Shown here: piece after piece, positions 1-8,127 of the stretch
Layout: each line of letters starts with the position of its first letter
Position numbering within the stretch: position 1 is the stretch's first letter
Program-made: the position numbers and the translations under genes
NCBI RefSeq assembly: GCF_000188155.2
Contig: NZ_KE124774.1
Span: forward strand, 3,922,934 to 3,986,933
Length of the DNA stretch: 64,000 bases
Direction of reading: 5' to 3'
Source of the DNA: Methylocystis sp. ATCC 49242
GTDB taxonomy: Bacteria; Pseudomonadota; Alphaproteobacteria; Rhizobiales; Beijerinckiaceae
Notes under the pieces: model-generated
Seen by the model: the letters and a program-made list of their open reading frames with translations, nothing else
What the model was told of the DNA's origin: nothing
Database searches by the model: none

Positions 1-2
1 TC

Positions 3-404
3 GCCGGCAACCCCGATCTTGATTTTCTCGACGCGGAGAATTGGCGTCTCGGCGGCAAGCCGGCGACGATTTTTCCGATCATCACGCATCACGGCGACGT
101 TGCGCAGGCGCGGTTGATCTATGAATCATTACGCGCGCCCGACGGCGATTTCGAAAAGCCGGAGCTTTCGCGCGTGTGTCATGTCGGTCAGCCGGTCCTG
201 CTCGGCGGCCGCGCCGCGCTGCGCCTGTGCTTCGGCATGCCGCAGGCCAATGCGGTTGCGGAGCGCGTCGCGCAGGGCATGGATCCCGAGACCGCCTTCC
301 GCCCGCTGCGCGAGGACATGGAACTGCTGTTCCGCAAATGGGGGGCGCTCGCCAGGCGCATCGGCGCCAATGGCGCTCTCTCACTCGCCGCATCCAGCAA
401 TTAA
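3..404 (+). CDS. C-terminal part of an unidentified enzyme, possibly PLP-dependent (class V aminotransferase-like)
   Basis: The 5' end lies outside the window; 133 codons remain in frame from base 3 to the TAA at 402-404. The stretch CHVGQPVLLGG followed by AALRLCFGMPQ and a long amphipathic C-terminal helix recalls the end of class V aminotransferases and cysteine desulfurases, where an ALR-type arginine binds the substrate carboxylate. That resemblance is weak and from memory only; no lysine-bearing PLP site is visible because the N-terminal part is missing. The next gene, an ATP-grasp ligase, begins 42 bases downstream on the same strand with its own ribosome binding site, so the two may be co-transcribed. 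Family assignment is uncertain. Confidence 0.55.
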   Translation, partial: AGNPDLDFLDAENWRLGGKPATIFPIITHHGDVAQARLIYESLRAPDGDFEKPELSRVCHVGQPVLLGGRAALRLCFGMPQANAVAERVAQGMDPETAFRPLREDMELLFRKWGALARRIGANGALSLAASSN

Positions 405-446
405 CGCCGCGCACAACGCGCTGCGCAACAGGACCGGAGGATTGCC

Positions 447-1652
447 GTGGCGTTTTCCTTTTTGAGTCGCAAACCAAAGACCGAGCAGCCCGCGCCGGCC
501 GCGAGTTTCGACACCGCGCATGAGGGTGGACAGGCGTCCATGGCAGAGAGCATGCAGCGCGCGGCGGCGCAGACCGGGGCGCCGCCAATGCAATTGATGC
601 GGGAATATTCGCGTCTCGCCTTTGGACCCGGCAAGCTCTCCTTCGAGGATTATATAAAATACCGTCTCTTCGACGACGCATGGCTTGCCGGCGCCGATAA
701 GGGCGACTTCGTCGGCGCCCGTCGCAATCGAGATCTCGTGGTCGAGATCAATTATCGCCACGATTGGCATGGTCTGCTGACAAACAAACTCGCCTCGCAG
801 AGCTATTTGGCGACCTATGGCCTGCCAACGATTCCACCGCTGGCGATCTATGCGCCGGGCCTGAGCGTCGCGTCGGACAGGCTGCTGCGCTCACGCGAGG
901 AGCTTCGCGCCTTTCTGATGATTGAAGAAAATTACCCGCTCTTCGGCAAGCCGGTCGAAAGCTTCCAGAGCCTCGGCGCGCTGGCGCTGCTGGGTTGCGA
1001 CGCGGCGACCGGCGAGCTGATCGCCGTCGGCGGCAAACGTCTCGATGTCGATGCGACGATCGACGACATCGAGAAACATTACGCCGCCGGCTATCTGTTC
1101 CAGCGGATGCTGCGGCCGCATCGCGATCTCGTCGCGGCGATCGGCGAGCGGCTCGCGACCGTGCGCATTCTCACCATCGCGACGCCCGATGGTCCGAAAG
1201 CGTTTCGCGCAGGATGGAAGCTCCCCGCCGCCGGCAATATCGCCGACAATTTCTGGCGCGCTGGAAACATGCTTGCCGGTCTCGATTTCGCGACCGGCCG
1301 TATCCAGCGCGTCACGAGCGGCGTCGGCTTCGAGATGAAGGACGTGACGCATCATCCCGACACCGGCGCCCAACTGATCGGCCTTGCGGTTCCCGACTGG
1401 GAAAGGATGAAGGCGGTCGCGGTCGAAGGCGCGAAAGTGCTGCGCCACTTCGGCGTCATTGGCTGGGACATGGCGGCGACAGACGACGGCCCCGTTATCG
1501 TCGAAGCCAATGAGACACCGGATTTCGGCCTTGTTCAGATCGCGGATCGTCGAGGCGTGCTGTGCAGGGAGTTCGACGAACTTCTCTCTGCCCAGCAGGC
1601 GGCCGGAGCGGCGCATGTGAAGAGAATCAAGGAGTCGGTGGCGCGCCTTTGA
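447..1652 (+). CDS. ATP-grasp domain protein (sugar-transfer-associated ATP-grasp / glutamate-ligase-like)
   Basis: A 401-residue protein starting at GTG 447, chosen because GGACCGGAGG lies directly upstream. The C-terminal half has ATP-grasp features: a lysine-containing strand (LFGKPVES), a VRILTI strand, and the metal-binding end GWDMAATDDGPVIVEANE, where the Glu and Asn would hold Mg-ATP. The family most like this, from memory, is the sugar-transfer-associated ATP-grasp group, whose members join a carboxylate to an amine or thiol; the substrate here is unknown. The first 40 residues are low-complexity and probably a flexible leader. Its last 26 bases overlap the convergent permease gene. 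No transmembrane segment is evident. Confidence 0.75.
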   Translation: MAFSFLSRKPKTEQPAPAASFDTAHEGGQASMAESMQRAAAQTGAPPMQLMREYSRLAFGPGKLSFEDYIKYRLFDDAWLAGADKGDFVGARRNRDLVVEINYRHDWHGLLTNKLASQSYLATYGLPTIPPLAIYAPGLSVASDRLLRSREELRAFLMIEENYPLFGKPVESFQSLGALALLGCDAATGELIAVGGKRLDVDATIDDIEKHYAAGYLFQRMLRPHRDLVAAIGERLATVRILTIATPDGPKAFRAGWKLPAAGNIADNFWRAGNMLAGLDFATGRIQRVTSGVGFEMKDVTHHPDTGAQLIGLAVPDWERMKAVAVEGAKVLRHFGVIGWDMAATDDGPVIVEANETPDFGLVQIADRRGVLCREFDELLSAQQAAGAAHVKRIKESVARL

Positions 1653-3048
1653 TCTCTGCGGCGAGACGGCTGTGTCGTCGCCCGTAGAGAAAATAGATCG
1701 CGAGGCCGAGCAACATCCAGATGAGAAAGCGCTCCCAGGCGATGGCCGGGAGCCGAGACAGCAGCCATAATGAAAAGGCGACGCCGACAAGCGGAATGAA
1801 GGGAACGAGCGGCGTGCGGAATGTCCGCGGCGCGTCCGGCCGCGTGTGGCGCAGCACGATCACCGCAAGGCAGATCACCACGAAAGCGGAGAGCGTGCCG
1901 ATATTCACGAGCTCCGCCACCTCCTTGATCGGATAGAGGGCCGCGACGACAGCCGTCAGCCCGCCGGCGATAAGCGTCGGGCGATGCGGCGTGCGAAAGC
2001 GCGGGTGAACCTGGGCGAACCAGCCCGGAAGCAAACCGTCCCGGCTCATTGCGAACCATATACGCGCGCAGGCGAGGAGAAACGCCAGCATGACGCTGGC
2101 GATGCCGGCGACGGCCGCGAGCGAAATAATCAGCGTAACCCAGGGCAGGCCAATGGCGGCGAAGGCGGTGGCGACAGGCGCGGAATTGTTCAGCGTGTCG
2201 TAATGCACGACGCCCGTCAGCACGAGGGACATCACGACATAAAGGGTCAGCGACACGGCGAGCGACAGCAGCACCGCGCGCGGCAAGTCACGCTGAGGCT
2301 CTCGCGCTTCCTCGGCGGCGGTCGTCAGCGTGTCGTATCCGAAGACCGCGAAAAATACGACCGCTGCGCCTTCGGCTACGCCCGAGAAGCCATAGGGCAT
2401 GAAGGGCCGCCAGTTCTCGGGTCGTACATAAGGCAGGCCCGCCGCGATGACGAGCAGCACGGCGGCGATCTTGATGATAACCATCGTCACATTGAAACGC
2501 GCGCCCCATTCGATGCGCAACGTCAGAAGCCCGGCGACGCCAAGCGCGCCGAGCGCCGCGAAGAGATCGATCACATGGCCCGGGCCAGTTCCTGCGGCGC
2601 CAGCCGCCCATGTCGGGACCGGCAAGCCGAGTTGCGTGAGCAGCGCCTGCAGATAGGCCGACCAGCCAATGGAGACGACGGCGACGACCAGCGCATATTC
2701 GAGGAGCAAATCCCAGCCGATGATCCAGGCCACAAGTTCGCCAAGGACCGCATAGGCATAGGTATAGGCGCTGCCGGCGACGGGAATGAGCCCGGCGAAT
2801 TCGGCGTAGGACAGGGCCGCCGCGCCGCTCGCAACGCCGGCGATGAGAAAGGAGAGAGCGACCGCCGGACCGGCCTGCGTCGCCGCGACAACGCCGGTGA
2901 GAACGAAAATGCCGACGCCAATGAGCCCGCCGAGTCCGATGCCGGTGAGCTGCCACACGCCCAAAACGCGACGGAACTCGCCACGCCTCCCGGCTTCGGC
3001 CTGCAAACGCTCGATCGATTTTGCGCGCGTCAGCTCCCGCAAATTCAT
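1627..3048 (-). CDS. APC-superfamily amino acid permease (cationic amino acid transporter type)
   Basis: This 473-residue inner-membrane protein has about twelve hydrophobic segments. The first carries the APC hallmark GIGLGGLIGVGIFVLTG, followed by GPAVALSFLIAGVASG and PVAGSAYTYAYAVLGEL, which form the substrate-binding unwound helices in this superfamily. Length and motif order match the YfnA/CAT group that takes up basic or neutral amino acids by proton symport. The start ATG at 3048 precedes the soluble N-terminal tail MNLRELTRAKS. It is transcribed alone and converges on the ATP-grasp gene with a 26-base overlap. Substrate cannot be decided from the sequence. Confidence 0.9.
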   Translation of the reverse strand: MNLRELTRAKSIERLQAEAGRRGEFRRVLGVWQLTGIGLGGLIGVGIFVLTGVVAATQAGPAVALSFLIAGVASGAAALSYAEFAGLIPVAGSAYTYAYAVLGELVAWIIGWDLLLEYALVVAVVSIGWSAYLQALLTQLGLPVPTWAAGAAGTGPGHVIDLFAALGALGVAGLLTLRIEWGARFNVTMVIIKIAAVLLVIAAGLPYVRPENWRPFMPYGFSGVAEGAAVVFFAVFGYDTLTTAAEEAREPQRDLPRAVLLSLAVSLTLYVVMSLVLTGVVHYDTLNNSAPVATAFAAIGLPWVTLIISLAAVAGIASVMLAFLLACARIWFAMSRDGLLPGWFAQVHPRFRTPHRPTLIAGGLTAVVAALYPIKEVAELVNIGTLSAFVVICLAVIVLRHTRPDAPRTFRTPLVPFIPLVGVAFSLWLLSRLPAIAWERFLIWMLLGLAIYFLYGRRHSRLAAEIKGAPPTP

Positions 3049-3118
3049 GTCTCGCCCCTCTGATCTCGGGCGATGACATAAGCTATTGCTCGCAGCCTGT
3101 CATGAGCGGGCCGGCCGC

Positions 3119-3149
3119 AAAAAGAGAGCGACCCCGAAGGGCCGCCCTC
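3119..3149 (-). terminator. Rho-independent terminator behind the small metal-binding protein gene
   Basis: Read on the minus strand, an 11-bp stem (GAGGGCGGCCC pairing with GGGTCGCTCTC, two G-U pairs) is closed by a TTCG tetraloop and followed at once by TTTTT. It lies 19 bases beyond the stop codon of the gene ending at 3169. Confidence 0.8.
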
Positions 3150-3168
3150 GCCGCAAGAGCGGTCGGCC

Positions 3169-3507
3169 TTACTTGGTCGCGGCTTCCAGATGCGTCAGCG
3201 CCTCTTCGGCGTGCTTCGTCGCAACGTCGGCGTGCTTCTGCTTGCCGTGGTCGATCGCCGCATCCAGATGAGTGATCCCTTCCTTCGTGTGAGGATTGGC
3301 TTTCTCCGCCTCGGCGGCCTTGGCGTGCGTCAGCGCCGCTTCGGCATGAGTCACGAGCACATCGGCATGGCCCATCTTTCCATGTTCGATCGCTTCCTTG
3401 GTGTGGGAGATGGCTTCGGCGAGATGGTTTTCCGCCAAGGCGAGTCGCGGCGCGAAGAATGTCGCGACGCCGAGGGCGAGAGCGATGGCGAAAATTCTGC
3501 GATTCAT
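3169..3507 (-). CDS. smbP: Small histidine-rich metal-binding protein, SmbP-like, exported
   Basis: The 112-residue product starts at ATG 3507, preceded by GAGGAG; a longer frame to 3639 overlaps the neighbour and has no such site. Residues 1-25 form a signal peptide (MNRRIFAIALALGVATFF...ALA). The mature part is almost wholly built from histidine-bearing helical repeats such as HTKEAIEHGKMGHADV and HTKEGITHLDAAIDHGK. This is the pattern of SmbP, a periplasmic four-helix protein from nitrifiers that binds copper and other divalent metals. It is a single-gene unit with a strong terminator. A role in buffering periplasmic copper is inferred. Confidence 0.85.
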   Translation of the reverse strand: MNRRIFAIALALGVATFFAPRLALAENHLAEAISHTKEAIEHGKMGHADVLVTHAEAALTHAKAAEAEKANPHTKEGITHLDAAIDHGKQKHADVATKHAEEALTHLEAATK

Positions 3508-3589
3508 GTGCGTCTCCTCAAAAGTTAGCCGCCGGCTGTATATGGGGAGGCGGTGGGACAAGTTCGAGTCCTCCCCTTCCCGCCGCCGC

Positions 3590-3991
3590 CTACTGCCGAT
3601 CGGCCGCAAAGCCTGTGCAGGTCTCCCCGAATTCGCCAAGGCCGTTTTCTAGGTATGAGGCAAGCAATGGGATGCCGAGAAGATAGGCCGAGGTCGAACC
3701 CTCGCGCCGGCTGCGCGCCTCGGCGACCGCCGCCGCCAATTCCTCGGCGGAGAAATCGCCGCGGCCAATCCAGGCCAGCGCAACCAGTTCGGCCTGCTCG
3801 TCGATGTCCATGGCGTCGATGAAAGAGGCGATCTCATTGCGCACGGTTTCATAGGCCTCTTCCGTCAGCACACTGGTGAATTTGTCATCCGTTTCATTAG
3901 AGGCGTCGGCCTCCATGCCCTCGTCTTCGCTTTCGATTTCCCGCGCCTTGACGATGACGAAACAAACCTTGTCAGTATTGATTGTCAGCAT
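3590..3991 (-). CDS. DUF3775 family protein
   Basis: A 133-residue acidic soluble protein beginning MLTINTDKVCFVIVKAREI. The core TDDKFTSVLTEEAYETVRNEIASFI, together with ELVALAWIGRGDFS and ARSRREGSTSAYLLGIPLLASYLENGL (split here for length), matches the layout of DUF3775, a family of unknown function common in Hyphomicrobiales. It stands alone on the minus strand, divergent from alanine dehydrogenase across a 150-base gap. No catalytic motif, membrane segment or signal peptide is visible. Function is unknown. Confidence 0.75.
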   Translation of the reverse strand: MLTINTDKVCFVIVKAREIESEDEGMEADASNETDDKFTSVLTEEAYETVRNEIASFIDAMDIDEQAELVALAWIGRGDFSAEELAAAVAEARSRREGSTSAYLLGIPLLASYLENGLGEFGETCTGFAADRQ

Positions 3992-4141
3992 TGATTTCGT
4001 CCTTTGCTCTTCCCGACGCTCGTTGCGCCCGGATCTTCAATTCAGCTTCAGCTTTGTCCTTGCCGCGCGGCGTCACCCTTCGCATATATGCAGCGCAGAC
4101 GCCTTTTTGATCGGCGGCGTCAGCGATTTTTGGAGAGTCAG

Positions 4142-5260
4142 ATGTGGATCGGCGCGCCTCGGGAAATCAAGGACAATGAATATCGCGTTGGCCTGACGCC
4201 TTCATCGGTCGCCGAGCTCAAGCAGGCTGGACATGAGGTCCTGGTCGAACGCGGAGCCGGGGACGGAGCGGGCCTGTCAGATGACGATTACGCGGCTGCG
4301 GGAGCCCGACTCGTCAACGACGCGAATGAAATCTTCTCGACAGCCGAGCTTATTGTAAAGGTCAAGGAGCCGCAGCCGGGAGAAGTCGCGCAGCTTCATC
4401 CCGATCAGGTCCTCTTCACATATTTTCATCTTGCCGCCGATGCGCATCTGACGCGCGAACTCGCCGCGAGCGGCGCGCATTGTATCGCGTATGAAACCGT
4501 GACAGCGCCGGCTGGCGGCCTGCCGCTGCTTGCGCCGATGTCGGAAATCGCGGGACGTCTCGCGCCGCAGATCGGCGCGCGCTACCTGGAGAAACCGGCT
4601 GGCGGTCGGGGCGTGTTGCTTGCCGGCGCGCCGGGCGTGCCCTCCGCTGAAGTGCTCGTTCTCGGCGCGGGCAGCGTCGGCGTGCAGGCGACGACGATTG
4701 CGCTCGGCATGGGCGCCAGCGTGCTGGTGGCCGATCGCAATCCCGATGCGCTCAGACGTCTCGAAATCAGATTCGGATCCGCGGTACGAAGCATTTACTC
4801 GACAGGCAAAGCGATAGCGGAATCGGTGAAGCGCGCCGATCTCGTCGTCTGCGCCGCCTTGTCGCCCGGCGCAAGGGCGCCAATTCTTATCACTCGCGAC
4901 ATGCTGAAAACGATGAAACGCGGCGCGGTCATCGTCGACGTCGCCATCGATCAGGGCGGCTGCTGCGAAACCTCGCGGCCGACGAGTCATTCCGATCCGA
5001 CCTATGTCGTCGATGGCGTCGTGCATTATTGCGTTACGAACATGCCGGGAGTCGTGCCGCGCACTTCGACATTCGCATTGAACAATGCGACGCTGCCATT
5101 CGTTCTCGCAATCGCCAACAAAGGTTGGCGCGCCGCGCTGCGGGACGACCCACATCTTCGCGCCGGCCTCGCGATCACGGGCGGAAAAATCGTATCAATG
5201 CCCGTTGCGGCTGCGCATAATCTGACCTTTACTCGCTTCGAGGATGTTTATGATGGTTAA
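4142..5260 (+). CDS. ald: Alanine dehydrogenase
   Basis: This 372-residue enzyme interconverts L-alanine and pyruvate plus ammonia with NAD(H). The start ATG 4142 (MWIGAPREIKDNEYRVG) follows TTGGAGAGTC and gives the family's usual length of about 371; the frame extends upstream without one. The sequence shows the N-terminal block EIKDNEYRVGLTP, the catalytic-region lysine in VKVKEPQ, the histidine in TYFHLAAD, the Rossmann motif VLGAGSVGVQA near residue 172, and the C-terminal VTNMPGVVPRTSTFALNNATLP. In methylotrophs it can serve ammonia assimilation or alanine catabolism. Its stop codon lies inside a CtrA box that belongs to the next gene. Confidence 0.95.
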   Translation: MWIGAPREIKDNEYRVGLTPSSVAELKQAGHEVLVERGAGDGAGLSDDDYAAAGARLVNDANEIFSTAELIVKVKEPQPGEVAQLHPDQVLFTYFHLAADAHLTRELAASGAHCIAYETVTAPAGGLPLLAPMSEIAGRLAPQIGARYLEKPAGGRGVLLAGAPGVPSAEVLVLGAGSVGVQATTIALGMGASVLVADRNPDALRRLEIRFGSAVRSIYSTGKAIAESVKRADLVVCAALSPGARAPILITRDMLKTMKRGAVIVDVAIDQGGCCETSRPTSHSDPTYVVDGVVHYCVTNMPGVVPRTSTFALNNATLPFVLAIANKGWRAALRDDPHLRAGLAITGGKIVSMPVAAAHNLTFTRFEDVYDG

Positions 5261-5272
5261 CGCCTAATTAAC
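5257..5272 (+). promoter_or_regulatory. CtrA box upstream of ftcR
   Basis: TTAA at 5257-5260, a seven-base spacer, and TTAAC at 5268-5272 match the full CtrA consensus TTAA-N7-TTAAC exactly. The site overlaps the ald stop codon and lies about 170 bases before ftcR, with TTGACA at 5275-5280 next to it. Binding by CtrA is inferred from the consensus. Confidence 0.6.
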
Positions 5273-5439
5273 TGTTGACAATCGCTCGTATCAATCTCGC
5301 CCCAATTAAGTAACGCCTGCTTCACGCAACACGTGTTTACAAATAGTATTTGGTTGACCCAAAGGATTCACAGACTTTACCTTGACCATAAGCCGATTCG
5401 CAGCGGCACTTCCCTAATTGCGGAATTTGGAGGCAAAGC

Positions 5440-6153
5440 ATGTTCATCATCGTCGACGAGCGCGATCTCGTAACGAATGGATACGCGTGTCGATTTGGTC
5501 AGGAAGGAATCGCCTCGGCGGGCTTTAGGCCTGGACAGTTTCGCGATTGGGTTGACTCGGCCGTCGAGGGCGACGTTCAGGCGATCGAGGCGTTTCTCAT
5601 CGGCGAATGTCCGGAGCGTGAAGAAATTCCAAGACTGATCCGCCGTCGTTCGCAGGCGCCGGTCATCGCCATGAACGAGGCGCCCTCCTTGGAGCAGACT
5701 CTTGGCCTGTTCAGCGCCGGCGTCGACGATGTTGTCCGCAAACCGGTTCATGTTCGCGAAATTCTGGCGCGCGTGCACGCCATTCGCCGGCGTGCGGAAG
5801 CCCGCCAGGATTGTGCGGCCGTTGGCGGCATACAGGTGTTCTTCAACGGCAGCGATCCGGTCGTCAACGGCGAGGTTCTCGCCTTGCCGCGTCGTGAACG
5901 TCGCATCCTCGAATATCTCGTCGTAAATCGCGGCCGTCGGTTGACGAAGTCACAGATCTTCAACGCCGTCTATGGCTTGTTCGACGATGACGTCGAGGAG
6001 AACGTCATCGAAAGCCACATCAGCAAGCTGCGCAAGAAGTTGCGCGCCCGTCTGGGATATGACCCGATCGAGTCCCAGCGTTTCCTCGGCTATCTGCTCG
6101 TCGCTTCCCCCACGGACGCCGTTGATCGCGAGTCTTTGCTCGCGGCGGGCTGA
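5440..6153 (+). CDS. ftcR: Flagellar transcriptional regulator FtcR (Rem-type, OmpR-like atypical response regulator)
   Basis: The 237-residue protein starts at ATG 5440 after TTTGGAGGCAAAGC. Residues 1-115 form a receiver fold ([17 protein letters not shown]...[11 protein letters not shown]) that keeps the Lys-Pro pair, but the strand normally ending in the phosphorylated Asp reads [10 protein letters not shown] and lacks it. Residues 130-225 are an OmpR/PhoB winged helix ([38 protein letters not shown]). This is the layout of FtcR of Brucella and Rem of Sinorhizobium, activators of flagellar genes. It sits beside the flagellar cluster and behind a CtrA box, so it probably links the cell cycle to flagellar expression. 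Confidence 0.9.
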   Translation: MFIIVDERDLVTNGYACRFGQEGIASAGFRPGQFRDWVDSAVEGDVQAIEAFLIGECPEREEIPRLIRRRSQAPVIAMNEAPSLEQTLGLFSAGVDDVVRKPVHVREILARVHAIRRRAEARQDCAAVGGIQVFFNGSDPVVNGEVLALPRRERRILEYLVVNRGRRLTKSQIFNAVYGLFDDDVEENVIESHISKLRKKLRARLGYDPIESQRFLGYLLVASPTDAVDRESLLAAG

Positions 6154-6265
6154 TGTCCGCCGCCTCATGCTATTCATTTCACGTCATGATTTAATTTACG
6201 TGATAATCGGTTCTTAGCTTTCCCTCCCTACACTAATCGCGTTCAATGCGTGCGCGAGTAGTTGT

Positions 6266-6706
6266 ATGCCGGTGTTCGCGGATATTCTTGCCGATGTGGA
6301 GTCCGTGCGACGCGTGGACTCTACGAAGGCGGCGCCTTCAATTCATTTCGAGCTTGCTTCAGTTGCGAGGAACGCCGACGTCGGCGCGGACGATGAAAGA
6401 CTGCGGCGCGTCTTCGCCGTTTACCGGGCGACAATCGATGCCCTTGAGTCGTCAACCTCGATCATTCGAAATCGCGACGCCGAAATTGCGGAAAAGCGCT
6501 CTCCGAACGCAGAGTTTGCGGCTCTTCTCTCCCAGCAGATCGCCAAGGCGCGCCATTCACCGGAAAAACTGAAGTCATTGCGTCGGAGGATGGCGTGGAT
6601 GCTCCATCCCGATCGCACACCGAGCGACGTCGCAGCGGCGTCGCAAGCGATGGCGCATTTCAATGCGTCGATTGACGCCGCGTTAGCCGAATGTTCGAAG
6701 CGTTGA
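6266..6706 (+). CDS. Uncharacterised protein with a C-terminal J-domain-like HPD segment
   Basis: A 146-residue soluble protein, ATG 6266, 112 bases after ftcR. Residues 103-140 read LKSLRRRMAWMLHPDRTPSD followed by a helix with AMAHFNASIDAAL. This matches the second half of a DnaJ J-domain: helix II, the HPD tripeptide at 114-116, and helix III. The preceding residues are helical and charged but do not resemble a standard J-domain helix I. HPD is the residue set that stimulates DnaK ATPase, so a flagellar co-chaperone role is possible but is only inference. No zinc finger or membrane segment is seen. Confidence 0.65.
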   Translation: MPVFADILADVESVRRVDSTKAAPSIHFELASVARNADVGADDERLRRVFAVYRATIDALESSTSIIRNRDAEIAEKRSPNAEFAALLSQQIAKARHSPEKLKSLRRRMAWMLHPDRTPSDVAAASQAMAHFNASIDAALAECSKR

Positions 6707-6718
6707 ATAGTGGCGCGC

Positions 6719-7165
6719 TCAACGCTCGCATATCAGGCCGCCCTGGGTGACGACGACCCATTTATTGTCACGTCGCCGTATTGAGACCACTTCTCCCACG
6801 CCAGGAAGCTTGACGCCAGGAGACACGCGCGCAATTCGCCCTTGCGGCGTGCGGATCGTTGCAGCGGTCGCCGACGCCTTGATCAGCTCGAAGTCGCCCA
6901 GAACTGTTTCAGGCAAATTCCTCCGTGTTGAGCCCACTGGCGTATAGTCGATTTCTCCCGAACCAAGGGGCCGATACCGTGAGGGCGCCGATGACGTTGG
7001 TCTGGCGTAGATCGCCAGATGTTCCAGCCCGACGAATTGAGGATCGCGATCGGCGTTGCCCAGCATATGGGCAGCAAATGCGACGCTGGCGCCTGCGAGG
7101 GCGACGCCCGTCACCCGTAACATCGCCTCCGTTCGATCAATGCCGCCACGCCATTGAAATCTCAT
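6719..7165 (-). CDS. Uncharacterised membrane-anchored protein of the flagellar locus
   Basis: The start is taken as ATG 7165 (MRFQWRGGIDRTEAMLR), which follows GGCGGAGGC; 148 residues. One hydrophobic helix lies near residues 16-35 (RVTGVALAGASVAFAAHML), so the remainder probably faces the periplasm. The C-terminal 65 residues carry a small beta domain (IRTPQGRIARVSPGVKLPG, EVVSIRRRDNKWVVVTQGG). The shape resembles PilP/GspC-like or SH3-like domains of envelope machines. Similar small proteins occur near flagellar genes of Hyphomicrobiales, as I recall, but no function is established. It ends 13 bases from the convergent HPD-protein gene. Confidence 0.65.
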   Translation of the reverse strand: MRFQWRGGIDRTEAMLRVTGVALAGASVAFAAHMLGNADRDPQFVGLEHLAIYARPTSSAPSRYRPLGSGEIDYTPVGSTRRNLPETVLGDFELIKASATAATIRTPQGRIARVSPGVKLPGVGEVVSIRRRDNKWVVVTQGGLICER

Positions 7166-7310
7166 GAATAGCCTCCGCCATGAGCATCTCGCCAATGCGC
7201 TTGAATTTTAGGACTCGATGCCGATGCGAGGCTTGTCGCGCCGCCAGACGAAAAGGTGAAGAATCCGTTAAGTCCCGCAAGGTTCGAGACAGCTATAGGA
7301 AATAACGTAA

Positions 7311-7613
7311 ATGAGCAGTCACCAAGAGGCTTCCCACATGCACCCCATGACGCAACTGGACATCCTTCGCAGACAAATGGTCGAGGAACTGACCCAGATT
7401 CCGCAATATCGCGCATTGAAGACGATGGAGCGCTTCATCGCGGAGATGTCCGCTATCTATGAATCGACACCTTCCGCCGAAGAAGAAGAGGAGGAAGAAA
7501 TCGACAGCGCGCAGCAAAAGATTGCGCAGGCGATCGAGAACCATGTGAGAGGGGATTCGGGGCCGGCGATTGTCAAGAACGCCACCTATGCGCCGGTGCA
7601 GCGGGTCGCGTAA
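7311..7613 (+). CDS. Small uncharacterised acidic protein
   Basis: A 100-residue soluble protein starting at ATG 7311; AGG at 7298-7300 is a weak ribosome binding site. Residues 15-50 look helical (LDILRRQMVEELTQIPQYRAL), then comes an acidic run PSAEEEEEEEIDSAQ and a further helix with AQAIENHVRG. It lies between two minus-strand genes of the flagellar neighbourhood. No family is recognised. The reading frame is plausible by codon use but could be challenged because no homologue can be named. Confidence 0.55.
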   Translation: MSSHQEASHMHPMTQLDILRRQMVEELTQIPQYRALKTMERFIAEMSAIYESTPSAEEEEEEEIDSAQQKIAQAIENHVRGDSGPAIVKNATYAPVQRVA

Positions 7614-7629
7614 GGCATACAAGAATCAT

Positions 7630-7655
7630 GCGCGGCGCTCAATCGGGTGCCGCGC
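7630..7655. terminator. Hairpin between convergent genes
   Basis: GCGCGGC at 7630-7636 pairs with GCCGCGC at 7649-7655 around a 12-base loop, between the convergent genes ending at 7613 and 7663. There is no T-tract on either side, so terminator activity is uncertain. Confidence 0.3.
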
Positions 7656-7662
7656 CCAATAA

Positions 7663-8112
7663 TCAACGAGGCATATCCTCGCGCGGGACGAACGTAAAGT
7701 TCCTGACCAGCGTTTCCTTTACGACGTTCTTCCCCATCCGCTGGTTCACATTCGCAGTAATCTGAGACGTCAACGTACTGAGATCGGCCTTCTGTATGTC
7801 GGAAAAGTCGATTTTCGATTCGGAGTAAATAACGCGAAAGGCCTCATCCAAAAAGAAGCTCTCCGGATCAAGCGTATGCTCGTGTTTGTCGGCCTGCGGA
7901 CCGACCATTGAGAACTCTGCGGAAACGTATCCTCTCAGAACGCCGTCGGCGATAACCGGAACCGTGATCGGTTTCAATTTTCGCACATCCAGTTTTTCCG
8001 CGTGCTCGGCGGCCGGCGCAGTGTTTTGATGCATCCGCCAGTATGCGCCGCCATAGGTTGCTCCCAGTGTCGCAACACAGGCCCAAAGCCCAATGAAAAG
8101 AGTGCGAAACAT
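7663..8112 (-). CDS. Single-pass membrane protein, FliL-like in layout
   Basis: This 149-residue product starts at ATG 8112 after CGGGAATAAG. An N-terminal anchor (LFIGLWACVATLGATYGGAYW) is followed by a periplasmic domain with the strands ITVPVIADGVLRGYVSAEF and a helix DLSTLTSQITANVNQRMG. The architecture, a short cytoplasmic tail, one helix and a PHB-like alpha/beta domain, recalls FliL, the stator-associated flagellar protein, but key FliL motifs are not clear. It is last in the minus-strand flagellar run, 15 bases after the FlgN-like gene. A role at the basal body is inferred from position. Confidence 0.6.
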   Translation of the reverse strand: MFRTLFIGLWACVATLGATYGGAYWRMHQNTAPAAEHAEKLDVRKLKPITVPVIADGVLRGYVSAEFSMVGPQADKHEHTLDPESFFLDEAFRVIYSESKIDFSDIQKADLSTLTSQITANVNQRMGKNVVKETLVRNFTFVPREDMPR

Positions 8113-8127
8113 CTTATTCCCGTTGCA

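Noticed and set aside
1846-3063. 405-codon plus-strand frame across the permease gene
   Set aside because: Antisense of a clear membrane transporter; extremely hydrophilic and without motifs.
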